Shown piece after piece: positions 33,695-42,956 of a DNA stretch of 64,000 nt. The notes under the pieces were generated by a model. It did not search any database. It had not been told where the DNA came from and worked only from the letters and a program-made list of their open reading frames with translations. A program made the position numbers and the translations under genes. Position 1 is the stretch's first letter. Each line of letters begins with the position of its first letter. The stretch lies in assembly GCA_945902075.1 (NCBI GenBank), contig CAMDMA010000019.1, positions 1-64,000 on the forward strand. The letters run 5' to 3'. Source of the stretch: Candidatus Kuenenia stuttgartensis (GTDB lineage Bacteria; Planctomycetota; Phycisphaerae; Phycisphaerales; SM1A02).

Positions 33695-34933
33695 TCACGC
33701 GCCAAGTGCTTCAACGATCGCACGATCAACCTCTCGGGAGTCGAAGCGTGTCTCCGCGAGGATTCGCGAAGCGCGGCCCATGCTCGCGCGACGCGGGGCA
33801 TCGGTCGCAAGCGTGAGACAGGCGGCGGCGAGCGATTCCGCATCGCGTATGGGAACGAGTAATCCGTTCTCCGCGACTGCTGTGGTCGCGTGTTCCGCCG
33901 TGATCACCGTTTCGCGGCAACCAGGGGCATCGGTCGTGATGATTGGGCGTCCGGTTGCGAGCGCTTCGAGGGTACTCTTCGGCATTCCTTCGCGATGGGA
34001 TGGCAGCACAAACACGCTCGATCCAGCAAGTTCCGCGCGCACATCATCGACCCGTCCAGCGAATTCGATCGTGCCGTTTCGAACCCAACCATCGAGCTCA
34101 CGCGAGTCGATCGCCGCAGGATTCGAATCAATCCAACCGACGAGCCGAAAGCGACACATGGGAAGTCGTAACTTGACGATGCGCGCCGCTTCGGCGAACT
34201 CGCGCACGCCCTTGTCGGTGAGAAGGCGCGCCACCATGAGAAACACGGGAGGTCCTTCGGGAGGGGAAACTGTGGGAAACCGAGCGAGGTCTACCCCAGA
34301 TCCACCGACGATGCGGACATCAAGTGTCGATGGGAGCAGCGCGCGACGGCGAAAGAGCGCGAGATCGTCGTGGTTCTGAAAGAAGACGCTTGTGGCTGAT
34401 CGCATTGCACGGAAATAGAGTGCATAGGCAACTGCGCGCAGTAGCAGTGCGCGTGGTGAGCGCGCGATGAATGCGTGGCCAAGTCCGGTGATCATTGCGA
34501 CACGCCGTGGAGTGCCGCATGCGCGCGCAGCTCCGAGCGCGTGGAACACCGGCTTCGGATTACTCACGAAGACTCCGTCTGGCACAAGCCTCGAGAAGAG
34601 CTCGCGATAGTGTCGCCGAGCCGCGAGCTCGCCAAATGGATTCACGCTTGTTCGCGCGAAAGGCGCGAAAACCACCTCGCCACCGAGCGCGCGAACGCTT
34701 GATTCGATGCTCTCACGGGACACTTGTTCGGGAAGCGGCGTCGACAGTACGACGCGATGTCCGCGTGCGATGAGTTCGCGCAGCAACGTCCCGCGGAATG
34801 CGAGACAAGTGTCGCCGATACTGTTGACGATGACGAAGGTACCCACGGTGTGCCTGAGGGAATCGCTGATATTCAGGGGTTCATACGGATTGTCATGCGA
34901 CGCCGACGCAGTCGGATCACATCGAGTTGCCAC
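33695..34933 (-). CDS. Family 4 glycosyltransferase
   Basis: 412 residues of the GT-B fold. The C-terminal donor-binding part has the diagnostic HREGMPKSTLEALATGRPIITTD stretch, shown here as EGMPKSTLEALATG, near residues 310-330, and the middle RLLTDKGVREFAEAA. It adds a sugar from a nucleotide donor to the growing glycan. Acceptor and sugar cannot be told. The start is GTG at 34933, preceded by CCGGAG four bases away. The typical first strand (VGTFVIVNSIG) begins about residue 30, so an internal GTG at 34846 is an alternative. It leads the leftward amidotransferase run and is divergent from the GT2 gene only 25 bases away. Confidence 0.88.
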   Translation of the reverse strand: MATRCDPTASASHDNPYEPLNISDSLRHTVGTFVIVNSIGDTCLAFRGTLLRELIARGHRVVLSTPLPEQVSRESIESSVRALGGEVVFAPFARTSVNPFGELAARRHYRELFSRLVPDGVFVSNPKPVFHALGAARACGTPRRVAMITGLGHAFIARSPRALLLRAVAYALYFRAMRSATSVFFQNHDDLALFRRRALLPSTLDVRIVGGSGVDLARFPTVSPPEGPPVFLMVARLLTDKGVREFAEAARIVKLRLPMCRFRLVGWIDSNPAAIDSRELDGWVRNGTIEFAGRVDDVRAELAGSSVFVLPSHREGMPKSTLEALATGRPIITTDAPGCRETVITAEHATTAVAENGLLVPIRDAESLAAACLTLATDAPRRASMGRASRILAETRFDSREVDRAIVEALGA

Positions 34934-34939
34934 TATACT
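34934..34939 (+). promoter_or_regulatory. Candidate -10 box in the divergent glycan-locus promoter
   Basis: TATACT lies 20 bases before the ATG of the rightward GT2 gene and directly beside the GTG of the leftward GT4 gene. No good -35 hexamer is visible at 17 bases. Its position in the only divergent gap of the locus makes it the best candidate for driving the eight-gene rightward run. Confidence 0.35.
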
Positions 34940-34958
34940 CCGGGTCCGGGCCTCAACT

Positions 34959-35762
34959 ATGCATCTGACCTATGGCGTTGTGACAGCCACTCTGAACGCG
35001 CGCGAGACTGTCCTCACGTCGGTGCGTTCCGTACTCGCTCAATCGCTGCTGCCGATTGAGTTGGTGGTAATCGATGGTGGTTCTGACGATGGAACGGTCC
35101 AACTCGTCGAATCAGCGTTCGCCGAGGCCCGTGCTACCGGAAACACCTGCGAACTTCGGCTGATGCGCCAGTCGTCCACTGGAATTGCCAACGCGTGGAA
35201 TGAGGCAATCGCCACGTTGCGATCAGATGTCGTACTGCTTGTGAACGCGGATGACTGGCTCGAAGCCGGTGCGGCCGAGCGATTTCTCGCGGTGTTTGCC
35301 GATGAAGCTGATACGGGGATCGTGCACGGGAACGCAAGGTTTCGCTCGCCTGAAGGGCGAGACCTTGGCGTCGTTGGGCCTGGCTTCATCTCGCGTCTTG
35401 GTATCCGCTGTCGAACGATGCACTGTTCGACTGCGGTTCGCCGCACCGTCTACGAGCGTCGTGGGGGCTTTAACCCTGCCTATCGCACGGCACTTGACTT
35501 CGACTTCATCGAACGCTGCTGGCGTGCGGGTGAGCGCTTTGTTCACATCGATGAGGTGGTTTCAAACTTCACCCTCGGCGGTGTGTCCAACACGCAGATG
35601 GCCCGTTGCGATGTCGAGAGCCTTCGGATTGGGCTAGTTCACTCGCGGACAAAAATCCTTCCCCTTGCTGCGTTTCTTGTTCGCCGAGCCTTCATGCGCC
35701 CACTCCGCCTTGCCGGATTCCACTTGTGGGCGCGCGACGCTGAAACGGAGGCGGTGCGTTGA
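34959..35762 (+). CDS. Family 2 glycosyltransferase
   Basis: 267 residues from the ATG at 34959. It has the GT-A start MHLTYGVVTATLNARETV and the nucleotide-sugar acidic motif VIDGGSDDGTVQ (about 37-48). The metal-binding NADDW follows at about 95-99, and an aspartate-rich acceptor site region lies near FDFIERCWRAGERF. It should transfer one sugar at the cytoplasmic face. It opens the rightward run of eight genes whose neighbours mostly overlap, and the next gene starts inside its stop codon. Confidence 0.9.
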   Translation: MHLTYGVVTATLNARETVLTSVRSVLAQSLLPIELVVIDGGSDDGTVQLVESAFAEARATGNTCELRLMRQSSTGIANAWNEAIATLRSDVVLLVNADDWLEAGAAERFLAVFADEADTGIVHGNARFRSPEGRDLGVVGPGFISRLGIRCRTMHCSTAVRRTVYERRGGFNPAYRTALDFDFIERCWRAGERFVHIDEVVSNFTLGGVSNTQMARCDVESLRIGLVHSRTKILPLAAFLVRRAFMRPLRLAGFHLWARDAETEAVR

Positions 35763-36595
35763 GCGTCCCACTCATCAGTGTGATTGTTCCGTCCTACAAC
35801 CAAGGGCATTGGATCGACTCATGTCTGCGTAGCCTTTTCGCGCAGCAGGACTCCAATCTCGAAGTGATCGTGGTCGATGGGGGTTCGACTGATACAACAC
35901 TTGAGGTCTTGGATTTGTGGAGGCCTCAACTCGCAGCATGCATCGTCGAGCGCGATGACGGTCAAGCTGACGCGATTGCAAAGGGTTTTTCCATGGCGCG
36001 CGGCGAGATTCTTGCGTGGTTGAACTCAGACGACATGCATCTTCCATGGACAATTGGTGCCTGGCGGAAAGCATTCGCGAGCGACGAATCACTCGAGATG
36101 GTGCACGGCGATCGGGTCATCGTTGACGCCGAGGGACGCGTGACTGGATATCGCCGACTTCCTGGTCATTCTGGCTATTGGCTCAATCGATTTCCCTGGA
36201 CGCATCAGGAGACCGCGGCATGGCGCCGCGGCTTGTACGAGCGTGCCGGTGGTGTGGATCGATCGATGCATTTCGCGATGGACTACGACCTTTTCGCACG
36301 CTTCTTTGAAGCGGCGCATTGCGCACATCTTCCGCAGTATCTTGGGGTGTTTCGTTGGCACGAACTTTCAAAGAGTGCGAAGATCCAAGCAACGGTCGGT
36401 GCAGACGAGATGGCGTTGGTGCGGAGGCGTCGAGGTATCCCTTCGTATTCGCGGCTGCATCCCGCGCGTATGACGATGAGTGCTGCGGTGCGTGGCTTTT
36501 CGTGGTTACACGGCCTGCGTTCTCATGATCCGCCTCACCGCTTGACATGCACTGGCCACAATATCTCTGACCTATGGTGCGAAAAGTTGTGGTAG
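35759..36595 (+). CDS. Family 2 glycosyltransferase
   Basis: 278 residues. Typical GT2 elements: VIVPSYNQGHWIDSCL (about 9-24), VVDGGSTDTTLEVL (about 39-52), and LNSDDMHLPW (about 88-97). The start is TTG at 35759, overlapping the upstream TGA by four bases (TTGA), so translation is probably coupled. The C-terminal tail from about residue 225 is basic and less conserved. It is one of three genes in this run with the same STDTT donor motif, suggesting related enzymes that add successive sugars. Confidence 0.88.
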   Translation: MSVPLISVIVPSYNQGHWIDSCLRSLFAQQDSNLEVIVVDGGSTDTTLEVLDLWRPQLAACIVERDDGQADAIAKGFSMARGEILAWLNSDDMHLPWTIGAWRKAFASDESLEMVHGDRVIVDAEGRVTGYRRLPGHSGYWLNRFPWTHQETAAWRRGLYERAGGVDRSMHFAMDYDLFARFFEAAHCAHLPQYLGVFRWHELSKSAKIQATVGADEMALVRRRRGIPSYSRLHPARMTMSAAVRGFSWLHGLRSHDPPHRLTCTGHNISDLWCEKLW

Positions 36596-36606
36596 AACGT
36601 CGTTCG

Positions 36607-37848
36607 ATGCGCGTCGTGCACCTCAGTACCTTCGAGTCAAGCGGCGGCGCTGCGCGTGCGGCCCATGGGTTGCATGTCGGGCTTGTTGCGGCCGGAGTCG
36701 ACAGTCGAATGTTGGTCGCGCACCGCCAGAGTGCTGACCCGCGCGTGGAGGTTGCAAATCCCAATCCGATTGATGCTCGAATCTGGCGCGAACTGGCATC
36801 GCACTGGATCGATGCGAATCGTACGGAGTTGTCTAATACTTTCTTCTCGACCGGATTTGCCGGTGCGAATGTCGCGCGCCATCCGCTTGTTACGAGCGCG
36901 GACATTCTCAATCTGCATTGGGTTCCAGGCCTGGTCGACCCTCGGGAGCTTGGTGCGCTGTTTGCGCTTGGAAAGCCCGTTGTTTGGACGCTCCACGACG
37001 AGTGGGCCTACACCGGCGGCTGCCATTACACATCAGGATGTATGCAGTGGCGAAGCGCGTGTCAGTCGTGTCCGCAACTCGTACACGATCCACATGGACT
37101 GGTCGCTGCGCTCTTTGCCGAGAAAAGAATGCACGTCGTGCGTGGCAGACCCACGATCGTTGCGCCGAGCCGCTGGCTTGCGAGCCGCGCGGAAGAGAGT
37201 GCGATCTTTCGAGGCGCACGTATCGCGACCATTCCATATGGCGTGGATCTTGAGACTTTTCATCCCGTTTGTCGCGATGCCGGTCGCGCACGACTCGGCC
37301 TTTCTGCACAAGACTTTGTCGTGCTGTTTAGTGCCGATGCCGCCGCTGAGCGACGCAAGGGTTTCGCTGAACTTTCTGCGGCACTTGCGATCGTGCAGCA
37401 GCGGGTCTTGGAGCGCGAGATGCAGGATTTTCCCCTGAAGTTCGCGGTGCTCGGCGATACGGCTGGCGTCGACCTCCCAGCAGAAGCGATACCGACGGGT
37501 CGGCTCTTTGATCGTGCAGAACTTGCTTCGGTCGTCGCAGCGAGCGATCTCTACGTACTACCGTCGCTGGAGGACAATCTGCCCAACGGCGTATTGGAAG
37601 CGCTCGCCTGCGGAACTCCAACGGTGGCGTTTGATGTCGGTGGAGCACCGGACATGTTGAGTTCAGCACCCGGTTCGCGGCTTGTGGCGGCTGGCGATGT
37701 TGCGGCACTCGCGGATGCGATTGTGTGCAAAATGTTTGATCGATCAGCGAGCAGCTCGATTCGAACGGCACTCCGCAAGTACGCTGCAACTCACTACTCG
37801 ATTGATCGGCAAGCGGGCGATTACCGCGCGCTTTACCAAGAGTTGTAA
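36607..37848 (+). CDS. Family 4 glycosyltransferase
   Basis: 413 residues from the ATG at 36607. The N-terminus MRVVHLSTFESSGGAARAA and the cysteine-containing acceptor region WAYTGGCHYTSGC are typical of a GT4 subgroup found in polysaccharide loci. The donor-binding segment EDNLPNGVLEALACGTPTV lies near residues 320-338. An in-frame ATG at 36574 would overlap the previous gene by 22 bases, but the conserved start favours 36607. No good SD is seen before either. Same strand, 11 bases after the preceding GT2 gene. Confidence 0.88.
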   Translation: MRVVHLSTFESSGGAARAAHGLHVGLVAAGVDSRMLVAHRQSADPRVEVANPNPIDARIWRELASHWIDANRTELSNTFFSTGFAGANVARHPLVTSADILNLHWVPGLVDPRELGALFALGKPVVWTLHDEWAYTGGCHYTSGCMQWRSACQSCPQLVHDPHGLVAALFAEKRMHVVRGRPTIVAPSRWLASRAEESAIFRGARIATIPYGVDLETFHPVCRDAGRARLGLSAQDFVVLFSADAAAERRKGFAELSAALAIVQQRVLEREMQDFPLKFAVLGDTAGVDLPAEAIPTGRLFDRAELASVVAASDLYVLPSLEDNLPNGVLEALACGTPTVAFDVGGAPDMLSSAPGSRLVAAGDVAALADAIVCKMFDRSASSSIRTALRKYAATHYSIDRQAGDYRALYQEL

Positions 37849-37890
37849 TGGACAGGCAATGAACCCACGATTCACAGGCGAGGATTCGCA

Positions 37891-38832
37891 ATGACAGCGG
37901 CGGATGATTCGGGTCTTGAGATGACAGCACTTCGAGCGTTCGGCGAACCGATGATCGCAAGAATCGACGCTTTGACCGCGAAAAACGTACAACTCAGCGC
38001 GCGTATCGCTTCTACGGAATGGGAGCGTGCCAAACTCGTTCGGGAGCGTGACCAACTCCGAGCCACGCAGTCGTCAGGTCGAGAGTTGCTTCGACTACTC
38101 ATAGGCCGCGTGCGTGCACGGATTGGTCTCGGTGGTTCCGAGGATGTACGCGGAGCCGTGTATGGCGCAAGCGTTTTGCCTCTCCCCATGAGCGAAGCAC
38201 TCATACGTGCATCTGCACGCGGGATTGAGATTGGTTCTATCGTCGATGTTGGTGCTTCGGATGGTCAATGGACGGCGATGTGCAGGCATGTCTTTCCTGA
38301 CGCGCATGCGGTGTTGCTCGATGTGAACATGACACATCGCCCTGCCCTGGAGCGTTTCTGCGCAGCGAACGTGAACACTTCGTTTTCGATCGCAGCGGTT
38401 GGACCGGAGCGGCGTGAGTTGTGGTTTGAGCGTGCGGCCGATCCGTTCGGCGGACGCGTTCACACGGAGCGCGGATCGCCTGACTGGCTTCCGCTGCCCG
38501 GCACGACCATTGACTACGAGATCGCCACGCGAGCGCTCCCTGGACCATATCTGATCAAGCTCGATACCCATGGCTACGAGGTTCCAATCCTGCTCGGTGC
38601 GACAAAAGCGCTAGAGCAGGCGGCAGTGGTGGTAATCGAGTGTTACGCGTTTCGGATCGCCGATGACAGCCTCCTCTTCCATGAGATGTGCGCCTGGATG
38701 TGGGAACGCGGATTCATGGCAGTCGATCTCTGCGAGCCGCTCAATCGGCCGCGCGATGGATGCCTCTGGCAAGTCGACGTGGTTTTCACGCCGCGAACGC
38801 GCCCTGAGTGTGCGACGAGGTCGTTCGCATGA
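37891..38832 (+). CDS. FkbM-family methyltransferase
   Basis: 313 residues. A predicted coiled-coil-like N-terminal part (about 20-65, with a repeated E/R/L pattern) precedes the SAM-dependent domain. The FkbM signature IVDVGASDGQW (about 117-127) and the later LIKLDTHGYE (about 227-236) are present. FkbM enzymes O-methylate sugars or macrolides, so here the likely target is a glycan hydroxyl. The coiled coil could tether it to partner glycosyltransferases, as in chain-terminating methyltransferase systems. This is inference. It overlaps the next gene by ATGA. Confidence 0.88.
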   Translation: MTAADDSGLEMTALRAFGEPMIARIDALTAKNVQLSARIASTEWERAKLVRERDQLRATQSSGRELLRLLIGRVRARIGLGGSEDVRGAVYGASVLPLPMSEALIRASARGIEIGSIVDVGASDGQWTAMCRHVFPDAHAVLLDVNMTHRPALERFCAANVNTSFSIAAVGPERRELWFERAADPFGGRVHTERGSPDWLPLPGTTIDYEIATRALPGPYLIKLDTHGYEVPILLGATKALEQAAVVVIECYAFRIADDSLLFHEMCAWMWERGFMAVDLCEPLNRPRDGCLWQVDVVFTPRTRPECATRSFA

Positions 38833-39716
38833 GCGATGTTGGAACGCTACCAACGGTCTCGATCGTGACTCCGAGCTTTAACTCGGAAGAGTTTATCGAA
38901 CGCACGATTCTCGCAGTCAAATCCCAAGAGTATCCGCGCATCGAGCACGTCCTGATGGATGGTGGATCCACAGACACGACGATGCGAATTGTCGATCGAC
39001 ACCGTGCGCATTTCGCGCACGTGGAAAGCGCGAAAGACAAGGGGATGTACGACGCAATTGATCGCGGTTTTGCGCACACCACGGGCGAGATCATGACGTG
39101 GCTCAACTCTGATGATGAGTGGTTTCCTGGAACATTGCGCACGGTGACGCGATTGTTCCGTGAGTTTCCTGAGGTTGAGTGGTTGACGAGTGGGTATCCG
39201 AGCGCGATCGATGCCACTGGTGCCATGATCGCAACAGCACGGCTCTCCGGTTTCAGCAGGAAGGGTCATCTTCGCGGTGAGTTCCTACCCGCGTGTGGAT
39301 GGCCGGCTGACGGTTTCATTCAACAGGAGTCGACGTTTTGGCGCCGTTCGCTCTGGGAGCGTGCGGGTTCGCGTATGGATGATTCCTTGCAATTTGCTGG
39401 GGATTTCGAGCTTTGGTCGCGCTTTCTCCAGCATGCTCAGCTGTGGTGCGTGGAGATTCCACTTGGATGCTTCCGACGACGCGAGGGACAGAAGACCGCG
39501 GTCGCGTTCCAGAGTTATCTCGACGAAGCGCGCACAGTTTTCGCGCGTGATGGAGGCCATGTTCCCTCACGGCTCGGTGCATCTTTGCGCGTTGGATTCC
39601 GTCGCCATGCGCCTCCGGAACTGAAGCGTTTCATCGGTCGGCTCGGCGTCTACGAGCGGCGTCCGTACCTGTTGTATGACTGGTCGAATGCACGCTGGGT
39701 GGAATCATGGCAGTAG
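38829..39716 (+). CDS. Family 2 glycosyltransferase
   Basis: 295 residues, starting at the ATG inside the ATGA overlap with the FkbM gene. Motifs are SIVTPSFNSEEFIERT (about 11-26), LMDGGSTDTTMRIVD (about 44-58), and LNSDDEWFPGTL (about 97-108). An open extension to 38808 exists but would only add seven residues inside the upstream gene. Its closest relatives in the window are the GT2 enzymes at 35759 and 41014. Confidence 0.9.
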   Translation: MSDVGTLPTVSIVTPSFNSEEFIERTILAVKSQEYPRIEHVLMDGGSTDTTMRIVDRHRAHFAHVESAKDKGMYDAIDRGFAHTTGEIMTWLNSDDEWFPGTLRTVTRLFREFPEVEWLTSGYPSAIDATGAMIATARLSGFSRKGHLRGEFLPACGWPADGFIQQESTFWRRSLWERAGSRMDDSLQFAGDFELWSRFLQHAQLWCVEIPLGCFRRREGQKTAVAFQSYLDEARTVFARDGGHVPSRLGASLRVGFRRHAPPELKRFIGRLGVYERRPYLLYDWSNARWVESWQ

Positions 39717-41017
39717 GAACGGCGCGGTCGTTGCTCGCAGAAACCGCCCGTCGGCTTGCTGTGCGCGGCGCAGTCCGAATCGTGATGTTGAGCGATCTCG
39801 GCTTTGAATACGGCGCGGGCGGTGCCATGCGCAGGCAGATCCAAAGTTTGTTGCTCGACGGACATGATGTTGGCGTTGTGTGTGCGGGCATGATGCGCGA
39901 AGCACGCGTTGTCCCGGCAGAGAGTCCCGATGTATCCGCGCTTGTGCCACGCGGCCGTATGCTGCGTGGCCGCTGGCTTGGCGTACAGTCGGTACCTTCA
40001 AGCGCGTGCATGGATCCCTCACGGCCGAGATCGTGCGATGTTTCAGTGGTACAGGCGGTGGCGGCGCTTGAGCCAGATCTTGTCATCGCGGGCAACATGC
40101 ACTGGTCTGGTTGGTCGATATCGCTTCTCGACGTGTTGGTCCGCCGTGGTCTCGCCTGCGTGGCGTATATGCATGATTTGCACTTTCTCACAGGCCGATG
40201 CTGTCAGCCGTACACATGCAACTCATACCGACTTGGCTGCGATTCCCATTGTCCGACGGCCACGTCGTACCCGGCACTCGCGCCGTCGCTGATTCATGAG
40301 GAGTGGATGTTGCGGCGGCGTGTGTTTCTCGAGACGGGTGTGCCGCTGATCGCGAATAGCGCATGGACCAAGGCGTGTGCGGACGAAGCGTTTGGTGGAC
40401 GTGCGCAGACATCGGTGATTCGACTCGGCATCGATACGGCACTCTTCTCGCCGATCGATCGCGGGCTCGCCCGCGAACTGCTCGGGCTTGGTACTGGGCC
40501 GATGGTGCTCTTCGGAGCCGTCGATACGGCACAGCCTGAGAAGGGTGGCCCAGTGGTCCGGCGAGTCGTTGAGATGCTCTCGCGTGAGGGAATCTCGTTC
40601 GCCGCGTTCGGATTTGGATCGGGCGCATTCGCTGGCGTACGGGGGCTCGGATACATCCGTGACGAGCGGCAGATGCCGCTCGTCTATGCAGCAAGCGATT
40701 GTTATTTCACCGCTTCCGCCGTCGAGAGTTTCGGGCAAACTGTGCTTGAGGCCGCAGCGTGCGGACGAGCGTCGGTAACACTTCGCCGTGGTGGAATTGT
40801 GGACATTGCCCGTGATGGCATCAACGCGCGAACATTTCACGATGCGGTTCCTGAGGAACTCGCGGCGGCGCTGCGGTCCATTGTGATGGAACCGACGCGA
40901 GGCCATGGGCTCGGTAGTGCTGGTCGAAAAATCGCAGCTGAGGAATACTCGCTCGACATGCAGGCAGCTGCCTGGCGCCATTGGATCGCAAGCCATGGTG
41001 AGAGAGCGAAATCATGA
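39707..41017 (+). CDS. Family 4 glycosyltransferase
   Basis: 436 residues. It overlaps the previous gene by ten bases and the next by four, so it belongs to the same coupled run. The N-terminal Rossmann half starts at about residue 24 (IVMLSDLGFEYGAGGAMRRQ). A cysteine-rich acceptor region (TGRCCQPYTCNSYRLGC, about 162-178) parallels the one in the GT4 gene at 36607. The donor site ESFGQTVLEAAACGRASV lies near residues 343-360. The extra 23 residues at the N-terminus are rich in Ala and Arg. ATG 39707 is the plausible start, given the coupling. Confidence 0.88.
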   Translation: MAVGTARSLLAETARRLAVRGAVRIVMLSDLGFEYGAGGAMRRQIQSLLLDGHDVGVVCAGMMREARVVPAESPDVSALVPRGRMLRGRWLGVQSVPSSACMDPSRPRSCDVSVVQAVAALEPDLVIAGNMHWSGWSISLLDVLVRRGLACVAYMHDLHFLTGRCCQPYTCNSYRLGCDSHCPTATSYPALAPSLIHEEWMLRRRVFLETGVPLIANSAWTKACADEAFGGRAQTSVIRLGIDTALFSPIDRGLARELLGLGTGPMVLFGAVDTAQPEKGGPVVRRVVEMLSREGISFAAFGFGSGAFAGVRGLGYIRDERQMPLVYAASDCYFTASAVESFGQTVLEAAACGRASVTLRRGGIVDIARDGINARTFHDAVPEELAAALRSIVMEPTRGHGLGSAGRKIAAEEYSLDMQAAAWRHWIASHGERAKS

Positions 41018-42144
41018 ACTTTTTCAACGACGTATCGCGTGTGTGGCGCGCGTGGCGTGCGCCAATGACTCCGTCGAATATTGCTCTGATTCCGCGTGAT
41101 CCGCGTGATTACGACGATCAGCCGCTCGTGAGCGTGGTCACTGTTTGTCTCAATCGGGCAGATTCGCTTGGCCGCACAATCGCATCGGTTCGCGCGCAGC
41201 ACTACCGAAACATCGAGTACATCGTGCTCGATGGAGGTTCGACCGACCGAACGGTCGACATCATTCGCGCAAATCAGGACATCATTACCGACTGGAAGAG
41301 TTCGCCGGATGCCGGGCTCTACGCCGCACTCAATGAGGGTGTCCGTCGCGCACAGGGAAGATTCGTACAGTTTGTTCACGCAGACGATTGGCTCGCACCG
41401 GATCAGATCGCACGGGCTGTTGCAGCGGCGACCTTTGTCTATGCGGATATCGTGCATGGCGATCTCGAGATGCATCGTGCCGACGGAAGCACCTGGCTTC
41501 GACACGGACGCGCCGATTGGTTTCCGCTTCGGCCCACTGAGATTCCGCAGATTTCTCATCCGACCGTTCTTGCTCGCCGATCGGTCTACGAGCGCATCGG
41601 TCTTTTTCGTACCGATCTACGCATTGCTGCGGATGTTGACTGGTTGCTGCGAGCGTCGCACGCGGGGCTTGTGATTCGTCACGATCCCGCGATTCGGTCT
41701 CACATGACTGAGGGTGGAATCAGCACGCGGAGGCAACGACTTGCGCTCGCAGAGTACGTGGCGATTTTGGCACGCGAGCCGATCGGTCGGATTCGACTCA
41801 CGCTCGGTGCCTTGTGGTTGTTCGGGACGTGCGTCGCGATACTCGCACCGATCCTGAACGGCGCGCGTCGATTCCACGCAGCGGTCATTCGCGTGCTTTC
41901 TCGTCCTCGCGCTTTCGTTCGACGCGCGACATTAGCGCTGCTGCGACGAACGTGGCTCGTTGGTCCGGTGCGCGTACTCTTCCGCGAAACTTTGCCGGTC
42001 AGCGACCGGAACCCAATGGCCGCAGCGTTTGCGAAATTGCGATTCGAGCATGCAGATCTCGACGACGCGACGATAGCCGCGATGGCCGCAAGCGAGGTCG
42101 GCAGGCGTATCGACTCGGACCACGCTATCCTCACGCCCCGATGA
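41014..42144 (+). CDS. Family 2 glycosyltransferase with C-terminal hydrophobic segment
   Basis: 376 residues, ATGA overlap with the upstream gene. The catalytic domain has VVTVCLNRADSLGRTI (about 38-53), VLDGGSTDRTVDII (about 72-85) and VHADDWLAPD (about 122-131). After the GT-A domain comes a hydrophobic stretch near residues 260-285 (LTLGALWLFGTCVAILAPIL), then a basic amphipathic region. This looks like a membrane-associated tail that could hold the enzyme near the exporter. It is followed by the TylF-like methyltransferase gene with another ATGA overlap. Confidence 0.88.
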   Translation: MNFFNDVSRVWRAWRAPMTPSNIALIPRDPRDYDDQPLVSVVTVCLNRADSLGRTIASVRAQHYRNIEYIVLDGGSTDRTVDIIRANQDIITDWKSSPDAGLYAALNEGVRRAQGRFVQFVHADDWLAPDQIARAVAAATFVYADIVHGDLEMHRADGSTWLRHGRADWFPLRPTEIPQISHPTVLARRSVYERIGLFRTDLRIAADVDWLLRASHAGLVIRHDPAIRSHMTEGGISTRRQRLALAEYVAILAREPIGRIRLTLGALWLFGTCVAILAPILNGARRFHAAVIRVLSRPRAFVRRATLALLRRTWLVGPVRVLFRETLPVSDRNPMAAAFAKLRFEHADLDDATIAAMAASEVGRRIDSDHAILTPR

Positions 42145-42956
42145 ATCTCCTGCAAAAACTTGGCCTTCGTTCGCGTGCGGATGCGTTTCGCCAGGAAGCG
42201 ATTTCCGATGGGATCGGTGCACCCGAACTCGTCGCGCTCCGCGAGGGAGACGCACGCGAGATCGAGGCGCTGTATCGCGAGTCGGTACTCGCCGGACTTC
42301 GTGAACGCCCAGGGCGATCGCGCGATCTTGCGCAGCTCATCGGTACGAGCGTGGGCGAAGGGCTTCATATCTGTCACGAACTCCAGCATGCGCTCGAAAT
42401 CCACGGGGATCTCTGCGAGTTCGGTGTCGCGCAGGGGGCAACTTCGCGTCTGCTCGCCAATGAGCTCATGGCCGATCCCCGCGGTCAAGGTCGTACTCTC
42501 TGGCTCTTCGATAGCTTCGAGGGACTTCCAAAGCCAACCGCGAAGGATCGGCTGATCGACGACATCTTCAACCTCGGCAGTATGGACGCATACGCAGGCA
42601 CCATGCGCTGCGCGCGAACGCTCGTCGAGGCGAAGCTCCACGACGCTGGATTCCCGCGAGATCGAATGCACATTAAGCAGGGCTGGGTTGAGGAGACGAT
42701 CCGTGCACAGCCGCTACCAATGAAAGTCGCGTTCGCCTACGTCGACTTTGATTTCTATCAACCCATTGTTGACGCGCTCGCGTGGCTCGATGGAGTCACG
42801 AGTCGCGGTGCTCGCGTGGTCGTCGACGACTACGGTTTCTTCTCCGAAGGTGCGCAGGCGGCAACCGACGAGTTCGTGGCCGCGTGTCAGGGTCGTTGGT
42901 CCCTATCACTACCGCCAGCGAGTGCAGGGAAATTTGCGATGCTCACGCGCGCCTGA
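42141..42956 (+). CDS. TylF/MycF-family macrocin O-methyltransferase-like protein
   Basis: 271 residues from the ATG at 42141, which overlaps the preceding stop by four bases. The SAM-binding stretch LCEFGVAQGATSRLL (about 93-107), the family mark LWLFDSFEGLPKP (about 120-132) and the metal-binding AYVDFDFYQPI (about 200-210) are in place. TylF-type enzymes need a metal ion and methylate sugar hydroxyls. It probably methylates a residue of the exported glycan. It closes the rightward run and its last 14 bases overlap the 3' end of the convergent sulfotransferase gene. Confidence 0.88.
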   Translation: MNLLQKLGLRSRADAFRQEAISDGIGAPELVALREGDAREIEALYRESVLAGLRERPGRSRDLAQLIGTSVGEGLHICHELQHALEIHGDLCEFGVAQGATSRLLANELMADPRGQGRTLWLFDSFEGLPKPTAKDRLIDDIFNLGSMDAYAGTMRCARTLVEAKLHDAGFPRDRMHIKQGWVEETIRAQPLPMKVAFAYVDFDFYQPIVDALAWLDGVTSRGARVVVDDYGFFSEGAQAATDEFVAACQGRWSLSLPPASAGKFAMLTRA

